Of a stretch of 64,000 nucleotides of DNA, positions 23,641 to 36,145 are shown in pieces. Source of the DNA: Uranotaenia lowii (taxonomy: Eukaryota > Arthropoda > Insecta > Diptera > Culicidae). A program made the position numbers and the translations under genes. The stretch's first letter is position 1. Every line of letters starts with the position of its first letter. The stretch is from NCBI RefSeq assembly GCF_029784155.1, contig NC_073691.1, positions 132,919,894-132,983,893 of the forward strand, read 5' to 3'. Under the pieces are notes generated by a model that saw only the letters and a list, made by a program, of their open reading frames with translations, was not told the origin of the DNA and ran no database searches.

Positions 23641-23966
23641 TCTTTGTCCCTCTGCCTAAGCATATTTTATCATGAGTTGAAGACCTTTGAACCCATTTTT
23701 CAAAAAAAAATCCTTTATGCTTTGATCAAAGTTTTGTTTTGCTCTTTTACATAAAAAGGAATTTTTTGAAGAAGTACGACTTATTCACTCTAGTGCCACG
23801 GAATTGCTAATAACTAAATTATTTGTGAAATGACTGTTTCCGAAAAATTAAAAAAAAATTATGTTATTTTAGCAGTTAAGATTAGCAGGTATTATGAACG
23901 AATGATCAAAAAGGTAAGAATTCTCATTAAACTAATAAAATTATAACATAATAGATTTGGTGGCCC
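23641..23966. other. No gene seen
   Basis: AT-rich, no recognisable structure. Confidence 0.4.
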
Positions 23967-23970
23967 ACGA

Positions 23971-24752
23971 CTGCCGTTCTAAGCAAGAATGTCCCATGTG
24001 ACTTTTGGGTCATTTTCACTTTTTTGCTGGAAACGGTCTCTTTTAGTGTTAACTTTCGATTAAAAACACAAACAAGTATACTTTGTTCTGAACTTATACG
24101 AAATATTCATCAAAGTGGTTGTCTCTATGTTGATAGTTCTACGCAAGAATGTCACACTAGAGAAAATTCTATGAAAAATGCAAATTTTATCAAAAAATTG
24201 TCTTAAGATGAGTTCAAACTGTTGAATTTAATGTTATTCACTGAAAAGAACACTAAAATAGAGGGCAGAGGAGGAGCGAGAAGCCTTGAGTGTTTTATTC
24301 AGAGAAATTTTCACTAAACACTTTTCGATGGGCACTACTTACAAGATCCATACTCAACTATACATGTTTATAAACAAAGAGGAACGTATTTCTCAAATTA
24401 CGGTTTAGCATGAGTTTTTGGGAAAAAATAAACTACGCAAGCTTTTAAAATGATAGAAAATTGTAGCCGTGTGACAGTTTTTCGTAGAACTAGCATCGGC
24501 ATGCGTTCTGATTCTACGCAAAAGTGTCACACGGAGCATTTTTGGCTCTAATTTGCTGTTTTTTTTTTGTAGGATATGTAATTTTGTTGGCAGAAAACAT
24601 TGTAAAATGATTTACTTGAACTGTTCACTACGAAAAAAACTGTCGGTGAATTTTTAGTTTGAGAGAAAAATTGGAAATATAGCTGATATTTCAATCGCGT
24701 TTTTCTCGTTTGCACGTTTTTCCACATGGGATAATCTTGCTTAGAACGGCAG
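23971..24752. mobile_element. TIR element with 4-bp ACGA duplication, 782 bp
   Basis: The left end CTGCCGTTCTAAGCAAGA and the complement of the right end match for about 30 bp, apart from AAT/TTA differences. The flanks are ACGA on both sides (23967-23970 and 24753-24756). Internal motifs TCTACGCAAGAATGTCACAC (24139) and TCTACGCAAAAGTGTCACAC (24512) echo the TIR. A 4-bp duplication with this terminus does not match a superfamily I can name with confidence. Confidence 0.8.
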
Positions 24753-24756
24753 ACGA

Positions 24757-25040
24757 GTTCCCACAGTTTTTGATAGTAAAAAGACATATCTATTTGCATT
24801 ACAATTATAGCTCCAGGAAATAAACTTGTTAAACACAAAAAATATTATTACCAAAAGACACGTTTAAAACATAGAATGCGATTTCATTTGTCATTTTCAT
24901 GTTTTCAAATAGAATTTAAAAGATATGGAGTAAAGAAAATGGTCGCTTAAAGTATTTCACACTCCTCTACTAATGCTAAGTTCAAAATTTTCACTTTTTA
25001 ACACTGAGATTCATGAAACATTTTTGGATTTCCCCAGACT
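24757..25040. other. No gene seen
   Basis: AT-rich; nothing recognised. Confidence 0.4.
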
Positions 25041-25041
25041 C

Positions 25042-25215
25042 CATCACATCTAAGATTCTAGATTCAGGTTCAAGATTCAGACTCAAGATTCAAGGTTGAA
25101 ACTCAAAATTCAGATTCAAGATTCAGATTTAATATATATATTCGTTATTCAGATCCAAGATTCAGATTCATGATTCGAAAATTAGAATGAAGATTCTGAA
25201 TCAAGATCCAGTTTT
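25042..25215. repeat. AGATTCAAGATTCAG short tandem repeat
   Basis: Degenerate 6- to 15-bp units of AGATTCA type, repeated about a dozen times with one AT-rich gap at 25128-25142. Confidence 0.85.
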
Positions 25216-26470
25216 GAGTTCCAAATTATGGGCTCTTGTTTAATGTTTGAAGTTCACTAATATGAGATTGGGATTAGGTTTTCATTCTTGACCAGAGATG
25301 AACTTTTAATTCCCTGAAAGCAATTTATCCATATAAATACTTTATTTGAAAATCTGAAATTAATTCGTCTTATTTTTCGCATAGATATGAGTATGATAAT
25401 TTCTCATACTTTTGCAATGTGGAATTTGATCGCAGTTTAGGAGAGTTCATCTAATTTGCATTCTAAAGGAAGTGCCTGAAAGATTGACCGTCGGATAGCT
25501 TCACGAGCAGGCATTCCAATGAGTAGGTATCTATTCCCGGCTTAGCTATCTAATCTCGCGTCTTCAGTGTCTATTGTTGCCCTGCTGTGTCTGGCCACTG
25601 GAAAGATCTGAATGGCGAGTGATTCGAAATCCTCAGGGACAGGTCGATCGGAAGCAAAACTTGGCATTACAAAAACTGACCGGTTCAGCCAGGCAGGGCA
25701 CAACTTCTTTGAGTGGACTCCTCACTCACCAACCAAAAAATCGCCTCGGTGAAAACGAAGAAGTACGATGACCCGGAGAATGTGCCGTGATCAAGTTGTG
25801 CTGTTGTTGTCAGGTCTTCGCCTCCTTTTTGTTGTTGTTTTTCTATCTGTTCGCCGTACGATGGACAGTTTTTGCGTATCTTTGGCTTTTGTTTGGCGAT
25901 GATTGGAGAAAGCATAAAGTGGGAATATTTGCATATCATTTTGGGTCGATTTACTGTTGTCAAATAAATATGGGGATGGAAGTTTGACACAAACAATAAT
26001 GCGATTATTGAGGTCAAGTATAACATTAAGCCTAAGTTTATTGACTTCACTAGAAAAAAGCAATAAACGATTTTGTTAACACAAACTTTCACTAAAGCTG
26101 TTAAATAGTTATCCTATTTTTCAAATACTCCAGCTATCTGAAAAAATAATGCCATTCTCGTATCTTTTTTATAAAACGAATATGGTTGAAATTAATATTG
26201 AAATTCTTAACACTTCTTACGCACACTTGCTAAGCGTGTACAGAAGAGATGGGACAATTAACATCAAAAACTCTCGGTACAAAAACGTGCAGGCGGTAGA
26301 CAAACATGGTCGTTTTTGAGGTTGATTGTACCAAAACTAAAAAGTGTTAGAGAAACAACCAGCATAATATCACGAACACTTCCAGCGGCAAATAGTACTA
26401 CACAACAAAACAATTCTAAAAGTATACGGAATCTGTCTCAAATGGATACGTTCATACCTCGTTCAAAGAA
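25216..26470. other. Unrecognised; partly complex sequence at 25430-25870
   Basis: Bases 25430-25870 are compositionally balanced and have no match elsewhere in the window, so they may be single-copy host DNA. Short ORFs at 25574-25771 and on both strands at about 25690-26090 overlap each other and show no domain. Bases 25872-26470 are AT-rich. Confidence 0.25.
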
Positions 26471-26479
26471 TTCAATTTG

Positions 26480-28235
26480 TGAAGTTAGGAAACGTCAGAT
26501 CCGGAACTTTCTTGATTAACAGTGGTGGGTACTTTCTTGATTAACGCAAGGGAGTCACTTGGGACCCCTTCTTTTCATCACTGCTATGAATGTGTTTCCC
26601 AAGATTCTACAGGACGTGTTTGTGCTATTATATGCAGATGATCTTACAATATTCCTTCCCGTTCGTTCTCCGAAGGATTGCTTAATTTTGCAAAATACGC
26701 TATACTGATTTTCAGAATGTTGTAAAAGCCATGGACTGAAAATTAACGTTTCCAAGTGCAGCGTTATATCATTTTCCCGGAAAATAACGAACATTATGTA
26801 CGAGTATCGCTTGAAAAACAGCTTGATAATTACCAGGAAGACATCGGTAAAAGATCTTGAAGTCAAATTGGATAGAGAACTTAATTTCACGAAACAAATA
26901 GAACAAGTGGTAGCCAAAGCAAACTCTATGTTTGGAATGATCAGTAGAATTTGTCATGAGTTGAACCCAAGCAAAACAAAGTCCCTTAAAACAGATACAA
27001 AAAACCTTACTTAGCCCCATTATTGATATGAAGTACGTTCTATGCAGCTCACAATTTAAGTTCTTATTGATACTTTCAAGTTCCAAAACAAGTCTTAATG
27101 ACCTTCTATTTAGCTTCGCAGTGGCCTTTTAATTCAGCTTCCAAAAAATCGTTAACTGAGCAAAAATTTCTCTCTATCTCAATCGCACCCTTGGCATCGG
27201 TTCATATCACCTTCTCTTGATTATTTACTATGTTCAGTTCATGGTGCCGCCATGATGCCACGCGCCGGATTTCAAACTCGAACTGCGGTTTGCCGAGATT
27301 TGTTCAACTTGCTGCTTAATTCTTTCAAGTATCAAATTACATATTGAAAAAAAAAACTAGGCCTCGCCTAGATGTTGTTCTAATTGAAACTAAAACTCGA
27401 AGTGGTGATATGATTTTGTAGCATACCTGCAGGCACACATGCCCAACCAGACAGCCAGCCAGCCAGGAAGAAAGCACCTCATTGCACTTTTTGTGACTTA
27501 GTAAATCCAGTTTTGAGCACTTTGCTCTTTATATGATGTTGTAAGTCCCGTACAACGTACATATAAATAACTTTTGCAACTTTAAAGTTCATTAATGAGT
27601 ATGGTTCTCTCATGGGAATCGGGCAAAAGAAATCACATACAACGTACATATTAATCACTTTGCAACTTTCAAGTTCATTAATGAGTACATAAAGTTCACT
27701 GAAGGGAATTGGACTGATGATTTTCTATGTCAGCCAATATGTAACTTTCAAAGCCTTCATTCATGTTAATATGTGACTTTTGGTTGCTTGGGAATGATCC
27801 TTATACTTTCGTGAAAATCTATGTTGGATTAGTTCGTACAACAATTGGGTACGCAAGTATTGTTTCTGTTTGGCAACCGTATTGCAACGTTCACATTAGA
27901 TTAGAAAAAGTCCAAAAGAAATTCCTCAAATACGCACTGAGAAACTTTGGATAGCAAGAGACAATGCCAGATTACCGTGTCTTGTGCATGTTCGTCGGAT
28001 TATATTCGCTCGAAAATCGTAGAAAATCAATCGACGTATTGTTTCTGAAGGATTTAGCAAGTGGGAGGTCCCAGATATCGCCCAACGAAGGACGCAGCAG
28101 TTTGCACAGCGTGAGGCAATTTCAGCTAACAAATAGGATCCAGAATTACGCGCGAAACGAACCTATATATTAAATGATGGCATTTTAAAACGCATATGTC
28201 GAAGAAATCAACTTTTGCATGTCCAGAGACCAAAT
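26480..28235 (+). pseudogene. Jockey-type RT relic, split by a MITE
   Basis: Translation of 26540-26960 gives the RT palm with GPLLF, a YADDL catalytic box near 26632 and further RT-like sequence, with at least one stop after YADD. Downstream of an insertion it resumes at 27793 and reads LVRTTIGYAS..QPY..VHIR..KVQKKFLKYALR, then at 27964-28170 a GLYSLENRRKS-like block, all in Jockey-clade order. Near 26500-26546 a TTTCTTGATTAAC segment is duplicated. Stops and frame changes make it non-functional. Confidence 0.85.
26966..27792. mobile_element. CCCAAGCAA-type TIR MITE, 827 bp, inside the Jockey relic
   Basis: The ends CCCAAGCAA and TTGCTTGGG are perfect inverted repeats and the RT reading resumes exactly across it. 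AA is present on both sides (26964-26965 and 27793-27794). The ends resemble those of copies A and B at 20252-22653. A roughly 50-bp block with AACGTACATAT..AAGTTCATTAATGAGTA is repeated at about 27555 and 27640. Confidence 0.82.
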
Positions 28236-29140
28236 TTAAAAAAAATAAAAAAAAATTATCTATCATCAATTACGCTGTGGAAAAAAAATAGTAGAGTAGA
28301 AAGTGAGGAATATTGCAAAAGATTTTGCTAATGGGATGACCAAAACCAACTGAATTTGTGATGTTTTTCTCAATGTGATGCTCAGCGAATTTCGTTCGAT
28401 GTCGAAATCATTGAGCATCACAACGAAATTTGTTGTGCTGCTGAAATGATAGTCACTACAGTGAGTATAAATTAACAATGATCATCGGAAAACTTGCAAC
28501 TCTGGTCTGAAAAGATTATAAAAATTAAATAAAAAACTTACGAAAATTAAAATAATGAAAATTTATTTTTAGTTGAAAACAAAAAAATGAGATTGTGCTG
28601 CAATAATCTTGCGGGGGATGTAGTTGAATAATCGAGTGAGTTATTAAGTTTGGTCAATAGGCCGTCAAAGTTTGACATTGGTTTGTTTGTTGAGTTTATG
28701 GTTTTTTGCTCATTCAATCTTCTAGACATTGATGCTCCGACGGTAATCGGAAGTTCAATGAAATAAAATAAAATGAAATGTCTCTAAATTGCTTCAAGTA
28801 AGCAGAAAGAAAGTTAACACTATAATATGTATTCAACAATGTTCAACAATGTATTCAACAATATTTCACATGATTTCGGAAAAATTGGGAACTGCGAAGA
28901 GAGAAAAAAAAAGTTAGATACACGGCGTTATATTATGATATTGATAGCATTAGCTGCATGTTACACCAACAAGATTTCTTCCCAAACCAATTTCTTCAAG
29001 GAAAAAAATTTTCATCTTTACAACTGTTTAGAATAAATAAATTCGGCTATTTGAGGTTAAAACTATTATTTTTGACAGAATGAATTTGTATATTTATCTA
29101 AACATTACAAGCAACACAGCATTACAGTCTTTGCTGTATT
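28236..29140. other. AT-rich, no gene; one strong inverted repeat
   Basis: GTGATGCTCA at 28375-28384 pairs with TGAGCATCAC at 28412-28421. A second pair, AATTTCGTT at 28389-28397 and AACGAAATT at 28422-28430, overlaps it. Together they give a compact cruciform-prone site. Nothing coding is recognised. Confidence 0.4.
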
Positions 29141-29720
29141 ACGTAATTCCTCGCAATGGTCTCCAAATCACAGCCCAGTGCAGGTGCATCAGAAACTCAT
29201 TGTCTCATACGGGGACACATTTTCCCCTTGACCGGCTGCGAGATAAGCCATCCGAGAAAGCACACACCCGGGAATATTTATAAACAACATGTTGTAACCT
29301 AAAATCTGTGTATACGACAACAAACGGTATAATGAGAAAGCTTGGAGGAAAGAAATAAAAACCCAACACACAAAACCAGAGAAAGAAGGAGATAAAATAC
29401 GGTTTGATGGGGCACTCGGCGGGTGAACGACCGGTCAGGGTGGATGACTCTTCTGGTGGGTTTGTGTTGTTTTGCGTACCAACTTTTCTCCCGTTGTTGT
29501 TGCCCCGAATACTCCGCAGCCTGAGCCCGGACTTGGTTGGCCTCTGTTCCCTGCCCTGCCCAGCCCTCGATTCCTTCGCTCCCTCCTGTTCCTGTTTCCC
29601 GTGTAGCTTTCCACGCATCTCAAGACTCCTGCCAGGCACACGATTGTATTTTTCTGTTTTTATTCACGCTTCGCGTTCTGCCTCCAAATGCTGCTGCTGA
29701 TGATCGTCATCTTCTTGAGG
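29141..29720. other. Complex, probably single-copy DNA; possible regulatory or 5' exon region
   Basis: This is a GC-richer stretch with no match in the window. Overlapping ORFs on both strands (29404-29700 plus, 29205-29639 minus) are low-complexity Pro/Ser/Arg translations with no domain. Host promoter or untranslated exon DNA is possible. Confidence 0.25.
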
Positions 29721-30077
29721 GTACTGTGGTGTTAGAAATTCCCCGCTATAGAAAGATAACGCGAAATACGGCTGCCCAGCTAAGTGGTATAATTGACGTG
29801 GAGTAAAAAATGGTATAAAATGCTTTGACAAATTGCCATTGTGCAATCAATGTTCATATCCAAAAAAAAGTGGTCCTTAGGGGCTGAAACCGCTCCTAGA
29901 TCTCACAGAAGACCCTTTGCTAAAATCCTGCACAAAGCTCTTTTTGAACACCCTAAGTGTATAAGAAAATACTAATGAATGAGAAAGCAAAGCGTGGTTT
30001 CCTCCTATCTAGCGTTAAACGGAAAAGTTAGGAAATAATCAACTCTCAAACGCTCAACAGATAACGAACATAAACAG
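29721..30077. other. No gene seen
   Basis: AT-rich flank leading to the TTAA-flanked element. Confidence 0.4.
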
Positions 30078-30922
30078 TTAACACTAAACATACCGACACT
30101 TGGTATATACCTATTCATACCGCGAGTGGTCAAATGAAGGCAAACACCATTTTCGCTAAAACTCTCTTGTTTCTCAACCGATTTCTACAAAATTTATAGT
30201 TTTGAAAAGCTTATAACGTGACTCAAATATGCTTCTCAGACAATTTTCAGCTACAGTCAAATGTTTTAAAGTTATTTAATGTCCAAGAATTTTTTTATGA
30301 AAAAAGATGCTTCGGGAAAAAGACTGTAAATCAGTTATTAAGAGCTCGAAAAAAAATTCACTTAGTGCATGAGAAAGCGGAAGTTAGAAGCTATATGTTG
30401 CACATATGGAACATTGTTTTAAAATTTTTCTATGATCATAGCCTCGAAAAATGTAAAAAAGTTGTGTAAAACTAGTACTTTTCAATCAATCAACCGCCAA
30501 AGCTGATCCTGTTACAGTAGAAAATTTTTAAAAAGCGAATTTGAAAGTTGACGTAATTTGTCACATTTTGGCATCTTTAGATTTTTAAAATACGAAAAAC
30601 ATAATTTATGACGGCTTTTCAAAGGTAGCTGTTTTTCGAACTTTTTATGAATCTGGATTTTCTGAGACAATTCCTACACCTAAATTCAGCTTTGCTCTGG
30701 ATTTTGAGTATGTTAACGTTAGGTTTAGGCAATAAAACTATATGCAAAAGAAAGCAAATTTTATACCGGTTCTAGTGATGTAACTGCACTGGCAGTGCGA
30801 TGCTAGACAAAAATATAATAAATATATTTCTGAAAGTAAAACCAGGAAATTTGCGCTAATGCTTGTTTGTTTTTTCGTTTCCTTTCACCCGTCTTCGTGT
30901 GCAAAAAAGCTTTGAGATATTA

Positions 30923-32822
30923 GGGGAGAGGCGGGCTATATGCGCATATTAAGGAAAGCACTCATTTTATCCCATATTCCAATAGATAGGAGTCTGAAAA
31001 CCATAGGGGAGAGTGGGGATACTTGATCCCCTTTTCTTATTTTCACCATATCTTTTTGGAAAAATTTAGCAACTCGCCGTCTTTGACATTTTCTGACAGC
31101 TTGTAACTTCAAGTTTCTATGCTCCAAAATTTAAAACGATACTTGAACCCGTTGATGAACAAGAAGCATTTTCGTGGGAGTAAAAAAATTACGATTTTTC
31201 TGAAGTTAGGGGAGACTTGATCCCCTATTGAAGGAGACTTGATCTTTTATTCAGGAAGCCCTAATCCTTGTATAAAAATCAAACAAAACCCCAAGATAGA
31301 ATGTTACTTGGCTATTTTGGTCATGTTTGTCCTCATTTCACAATTTATAGCAGACATAAGAAGAAAATTCTGTAATTTTGTCTCAACGCTAATAACGCTG
31401 CATACTTAAAGGCACTATTTTTTGTAATTAAGAGAAAATTAATTATTTTTGCTCTTTTCTTCAGACAAATGTTTGATAAATATTAGTTTTTGGATAAATG
31501 TTAGTAATTTCGTAATCAGCAATCATAACGATCAATTCAGAAGAAGAATATGCCGTTTGGAAGGGGGATCAATTGTACCCAACTCTAGGGGATCAATTGT
31601 ACCCATAATTAACATTTTAGAAAACTTTTTCTGAAAAAAGTTGAGAGTTTTCCATTGCTTTGAAAATATGGCATTATGAAGTTCATTTTACGCTTGAACG
31701 ATTGATACATTGGAACAAATATTTTTTTCATAATTTTCCCATGTAAGGAACATTTTAAAGTGATGAAAAAAGATCTTCAAGTTACATTTTGTGAAATTTT
31801 TCAAACAAAGTTCAATTACTCAAACAATTATTTTGTTAAAAAAATTTAAACTACAAGCATTGTTATTTTGCTCATTTTGGCACATTTTTCTAGAACATTT
31901 GATCTTTGTAAGACATTCCAGTTTCGAGATATAGCTAAGGAATCAAGTATCCCCAGGGATCAAGTATCCTCATTCTCCCCTATACACATGAGCAGATATC
32001 TGTTTTATATACGTTAGAGCAATTTTTCTGTTAAAATCTCTTACAGTCTTTGTGAAAATAATTTTACAATAAAAGAAATCAAAATAGCCGATTTCCGAAA
32101 CTGGCGGGCTAAATGCGCATATTTATGTTTTTCGCTATATTTCATTATTACTTGCAATATTTTGATAGTATTTTATTGAAAATGGTAGAAACGGATGTTA
32201 AGCATACGTCAAGGCTGAAATTTTGGTGAAATTTTTTACATCACTAGTTCTTTTGCATGAAACATAGTTAGGTATGCCATATGGCCATATTTCATGGTAA
32301 TATTTTGTTCATATCGTATTTTTATCGGATCAGTATGAAGTTCTTCTTTTTTCGCTGTAAGATTGTGATTTGAGCGTTGATTTAATGTTTAAATGATAAA
32401 AAGTAAAAAATTTATAAGACTAATATATTTTTCTTGATATAGGCATTTAACCTGCCTTGATATGGGCATTCAGAACCTGTCTTCTATTCCAATATCTTAT
32501 CATTTACAACTTTGCCAAAAGCTTCAATTTGTTGAATTTCTGATTTCCAGATGAATAAGAAAGAAAAACCATTAAAATTTTTGTTCACAGAATCTGTACG
32601 CACGATAAATAAAGTTCAATATATTCTAACAAAACTGACAAAAATCTTGTTTGAATTTTTGAATTTTTTCAACTTTATATAACAATTTAATTTTCTCATG
32701 CCATGTGTTGAAAGCGTATTACCCTCAAACTGCACTGATTAGCTATGATGAATCTCCAGCCATATCGTCAATCGGCTGTATGCGCATATTACCCAATATG
32801 CGCATTTAGGGATACTTCCCCC
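30923..32822. mobile_element. TIR element with GCGCATATT motifs, copy 2
   Basis: The left GGGGAGAGG..ATGCGCATATT and the complement of the right end (GGGGGAAG..ATGCGCATATT) form imperfect inverted repeats flanked by TA. Its right 0.8 kb matches copy 1 (11553-12262 and 17973-18069). It sits in the centre of the TTAA-flanked element and itself contains a 975-bp element. Confidence 0.78.
31006..31980. mobile_element. TA-flanked MITE, 975 bp, nested at third level
   Basis: GGGGAGAGTGGGGATACTTG on the left and the complement of the right end (GGGGAGAATGAGGATACTTG) are inverted repeats flanked by TA (31004-31005 and 31981-31982). An internal GGGGATCAATTGTACCC-like motif is repeated at 31565-31605. 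Non-coding. Confidence 0.85.
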
Positions 32823-33794
32823 TACCACCCACTGCGCCCGTCTGCCAAGCAAGAATTTTTGCTGACTGTTCAAAATTCAGAAACTACCTCACTGGTTTAT
32901 TTATCATATTTTTGTCAAGCACTGCACTGCCAATGCAGTTACATCACTAGAACCGGTATGAAATTTGCTTTCGCATATAGTTTTATTGCCTAAACCTAAC
33001 GTTAACGTACTCAAAATCCAGGGCAAAGCTGAATTTGGGTGTAGGGATTGTCTCAGAAAAGCCAGATTCATAAAAAGTTCGAAAAACAGCTACCTTTGAA
33101 AAGCCGTCATAAATTATGTTTTTCTTATTTTAAAAATCTAAAGATGCCAAAATGTGACAAATTACGTCCACTTTCCAATTCACTTTTTAAAAATTTTCTA
33201 CTGTAACAGGATCAGCTTTGGCGGTTGGTTGATTGAAAAGTACTAGTTTTACACAACTTTTTTACATTTTTCGAGGCATGATCTAAGAAAAAAATTAAAA
33301 AAAAAATGTTCCATATGTGCAACATATAGCTTCTAACTTCCGCTTTCTCATGCACTAAGTGAATTTTTTTTCGAGCTCTTAATAACTGATTTACAGCCTT
33401 TTTCCTGAAGCATCTTTTTTCATAAAAAAATTCTTGGACATTAAATAACTTTAAAACATTTGACTGTAGCTGAAAATTGTCTGAGAAGCATATTTGAGTC
33501 ACGTTATAAGCTTTTCAAAACTATAAATTTTGTAGAAATCGGTTGAGAAACAAGAGAGTTTTAGCGAAAATGGTGTTTGCCGTCATTTGACCGCTCGCGG
33601 TATGAATAGGTATACCACATGCGTTATTCGAAAACCACAACACTTAGAAAAATTTTAAAAACGCAAAAACACTTGCATTTCAAAAATAAAAATAGTCCTG
33701 CCGTTAAATTTGCGAAAAAAAATTATATAAGGCGTAATCATCATTTAAAGTTCCAAAACCGTCATTTGACCGCCTCCGGTACGTTTAGTGTTAA

Positions 33795-34921
33795 ACACCA
33801 ATGAATTCTATGGGGTCTATAGGACAAGTATTGGTTGGTAGATGGGTAATTTTCAATCCTTGATTACCGATCAGAATCGGTACAACAAGAATAGACATCC
33901 AAATCTTCAGCAAAAGGGGAGGGAGGATGCGAAACTATCACACGCTTAAACGAAGATGAAATTGATCATTGGCATGTCAGAGGGTCACCTGCAAAATTTG
34001 AGCATAATCTAACAGTTTTATAGTATAAGATTGCAAGAAACCAAATATAGCAATAATACCATACACCTCATTCTTCAAAATACAGTTACATTAGAACTAA
34101 CAGACAATTTTATATAAACGAAAACTTTTTCTTTCCAATTACAACTATATAACTTAAGAACTAATCACATTTTCAAAGTTTCTCCTGTAGTACAATTTAA
34201 TTTTTGTCATTAAGTTTGCCCACTCGCTGCAAAAGCTCGAGTCACATATCTTACGATATCTACGTATCAAGTAGATTGTTTTTCTTCTTACCAACTTTAA
34301 GTTTCCAAAAAGTAGAAACAGAAATCAAAACAGTGCTTTAAAGTCTCTTTGAGTATGTGGCTGAATTCAAAGGAATCATCGACTTCTTTGAAACATAAAA
34401 TTGTATGTTTTTAATTAGCGCTCCAATTTCTTTGCTGTCACGTCAATACACGTGGTTGCGGGATGGGGGAGAAAAACTGAAATTCGCTGTATCGTTTTTT
34501 TACTGTTCGGCAAAAAGCCAGCAATTGTTGAAAAGATTTGTAATCGTTCAAATTTTAACTTTAGATGATCAGTTTCGTGTAGCGAGTCATGTAACTCAGT
34601 TGTTTAGGTGTTAAATTTAGAATTAGATATATTTTTAAAACAACCATTAATCAAACCATTTTTATTTATCAGCTTCAAAACTTTGACGAAATTTGAGCGA
34701 CTCAGTACGCCTGATCATGCAAGAATTTGCCAGAGCAAAACAAAACCTAATTATATCATTGATTCATGCAAAACAAGTGCTTTTCAGCATCAAAAAAGTT
34801 TTATTAAAAATCACTGAACAAGAAAGTTAAATTTTGAACCTTCGCACTGATCGGTAGATTGATGAGAGAAATTTGTCGTTTGAAAGATTTTGTTCTTTTT
34901 TATTCAGTCTTTTTCCCCCAG
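33795..34921. other. No gene seen
   Basis: AT-rich DNA outside the TTAA element. Short ORFs (34405-34614 and 34608-34817) have no recognisable domain. Confidence 0.35.
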
Positions 34922-35375
34922 GTTGCGGGAATCGGAAAAAAATCTCCCGGCAAAGTTAGGAAAAAAAGTGGAAGAGTCGGAACGATAAGCGACGGCGTCA
35001 GCTCTGTGATGGTGAGTAGTACTTAACTTACTCAAAATTAGCAACTAAAAGATTCACGCTTATTGGGAAATATTTTCTTCCAGGAGCAGTAAGCTGTGCT
35101 GTAAGGAAGTTTTTGATTAGGACGAGAACAATGAAATCGCAGCGGGCGTTCTGGAAAATGAAAACGGCCGAAGTTGTAACGCCGGATGATGGGAGCAGGG
35201 AAACGTGCAATACATAGTGGTCATCATCTACCAACTCTTCCGCCTTCATCTCAGCGGATCCGGAATGTAAACAGCTGCCAGTAGAATCGCTAATTATTAA
35301 TATATTTTTGGTGAAGTGTGATCGTGTTTATGTTATTAATACCTATTTAAATGTGTGTTAATAAAATGTTTGATA
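34922..35375 (+). other. Possible last two exons of an unidentified gene
   Basis: A pyrimidine-rich acceptor (TTTTTCCCCCAG) ends at 34921. The following 90 nt are open in frame and Lys/Arg/Ser-rich (VAGIGKKSPGKVRKKSGRVG). A donor GTGAGT follows at 35012, and a second acceptor TTTTCTTCCAG ends at 35083, giving a 72-bp intron. In phase 0 the second exon reads only two codons to a TAA at 35090-35092. An AATAAA lies near 35360. The arrangement fits the 3' end of a small gene or a captured exon, but an upstream exon is not found and a longer alternative frame in exon 2 exists. Confidence 0.25.
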
Positions 35376-36145
35376 AACGAACTGTAGTAACTTGAATTTT
35401 ATTTTTTTTTTCTTTAAATCGTATTATGAATAATTAAAGATACACCGTATAATCATCGGTTTATGGGTGGATCATTAAAAAAAGATAACACGTGTGATGC
35501 AATCGGTTCGATGTTTTTGTATCGTTGTTGAATCGTAACTCTACGCAACAACCCGTTATCTGTATCGTAAAGTTTGTCCAAACGATTCCGAAAACGATTC
35601 ATATAATCATTCTTTAATAATCTGGTTACTATTAGAGTAATCTTTCGGGTGTCTCGGGAAAAAGATTACAGGAGCAGTCATTTTACGACACTGATTGAGT
35701 TCGCAATACAAGAACTATGAAGTAAATTTAAAGGCTTTATTCTACTTGTTTCGATCCTCAACCTGTGTTTGCACGAACAAACACATCGTTACTTGGGAAA
35801 CGACAATGTGAAGTACAAATTTAGTTCTGGAAGAGCTATGTAACCTCTTAAAAGTGGAAATAAAGTAGAAATTAAGAACCGGAAAGTCCTTTAGAAGAAA
35901 ATCATCACATAGATTAAACTCGTTGCCTACTCATGATGTTCATATAGAGCAGCAAGTATGTAGCTCGATTTTCAAGCGGTGAGCTCGGATTCAAGGCTTG
36001 GTAAGAATATGATATTTAAATTTTAGCTAACAAATATGTGCTTGATTAGACTTTGAGAACTTCAAGGCATATGAAGGAGTGAGAAAGTATTTTTTTAAGA
36101 TTTTTTGTACTGCTAATAAAAGTTCTTTTTGAAGCTGGTTAGAAG
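35376..36145. other. No gene seen
   Basis: AT-rich with no recognisable element ends. Confidence 0.4.

Larger units (their letters stand above)
30082..33790. mobile_element. TTAA-flanked element with long TIRs (piggyBac-like)
   Basis: The ends CACTAAACATACCG and its complement (CACTAAACGTACCG form) are flanked by TTAA (30078-30081 and 33791-33794), as in piggyBac-type transposons. The inverted repeats are long: about 30082-30815 matches the complement of about 32900-33790, the right arm having about 150 bp extra near its tip. The arms encode mirror-image short ORFs (30218-30469 plus and 33212-33502 minus), which are by-products of the repeat. No transposase is visible. The centre is occupied by another element. 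Confidence 0.85.

Noticed and set aside
28375..28430. Palindromic site as a MITE
   Set aside because: The inverted repeats are only 9-10 bp and no target duplication could be identified around them.
30218..33502. Two near-identical ORFs in opposite orientation (30218-30469 and 33212-33502)
   Set aside because: They are the same inverted-repeat arm of the TTAA element read twice; no known domain and no reason to call a gene.
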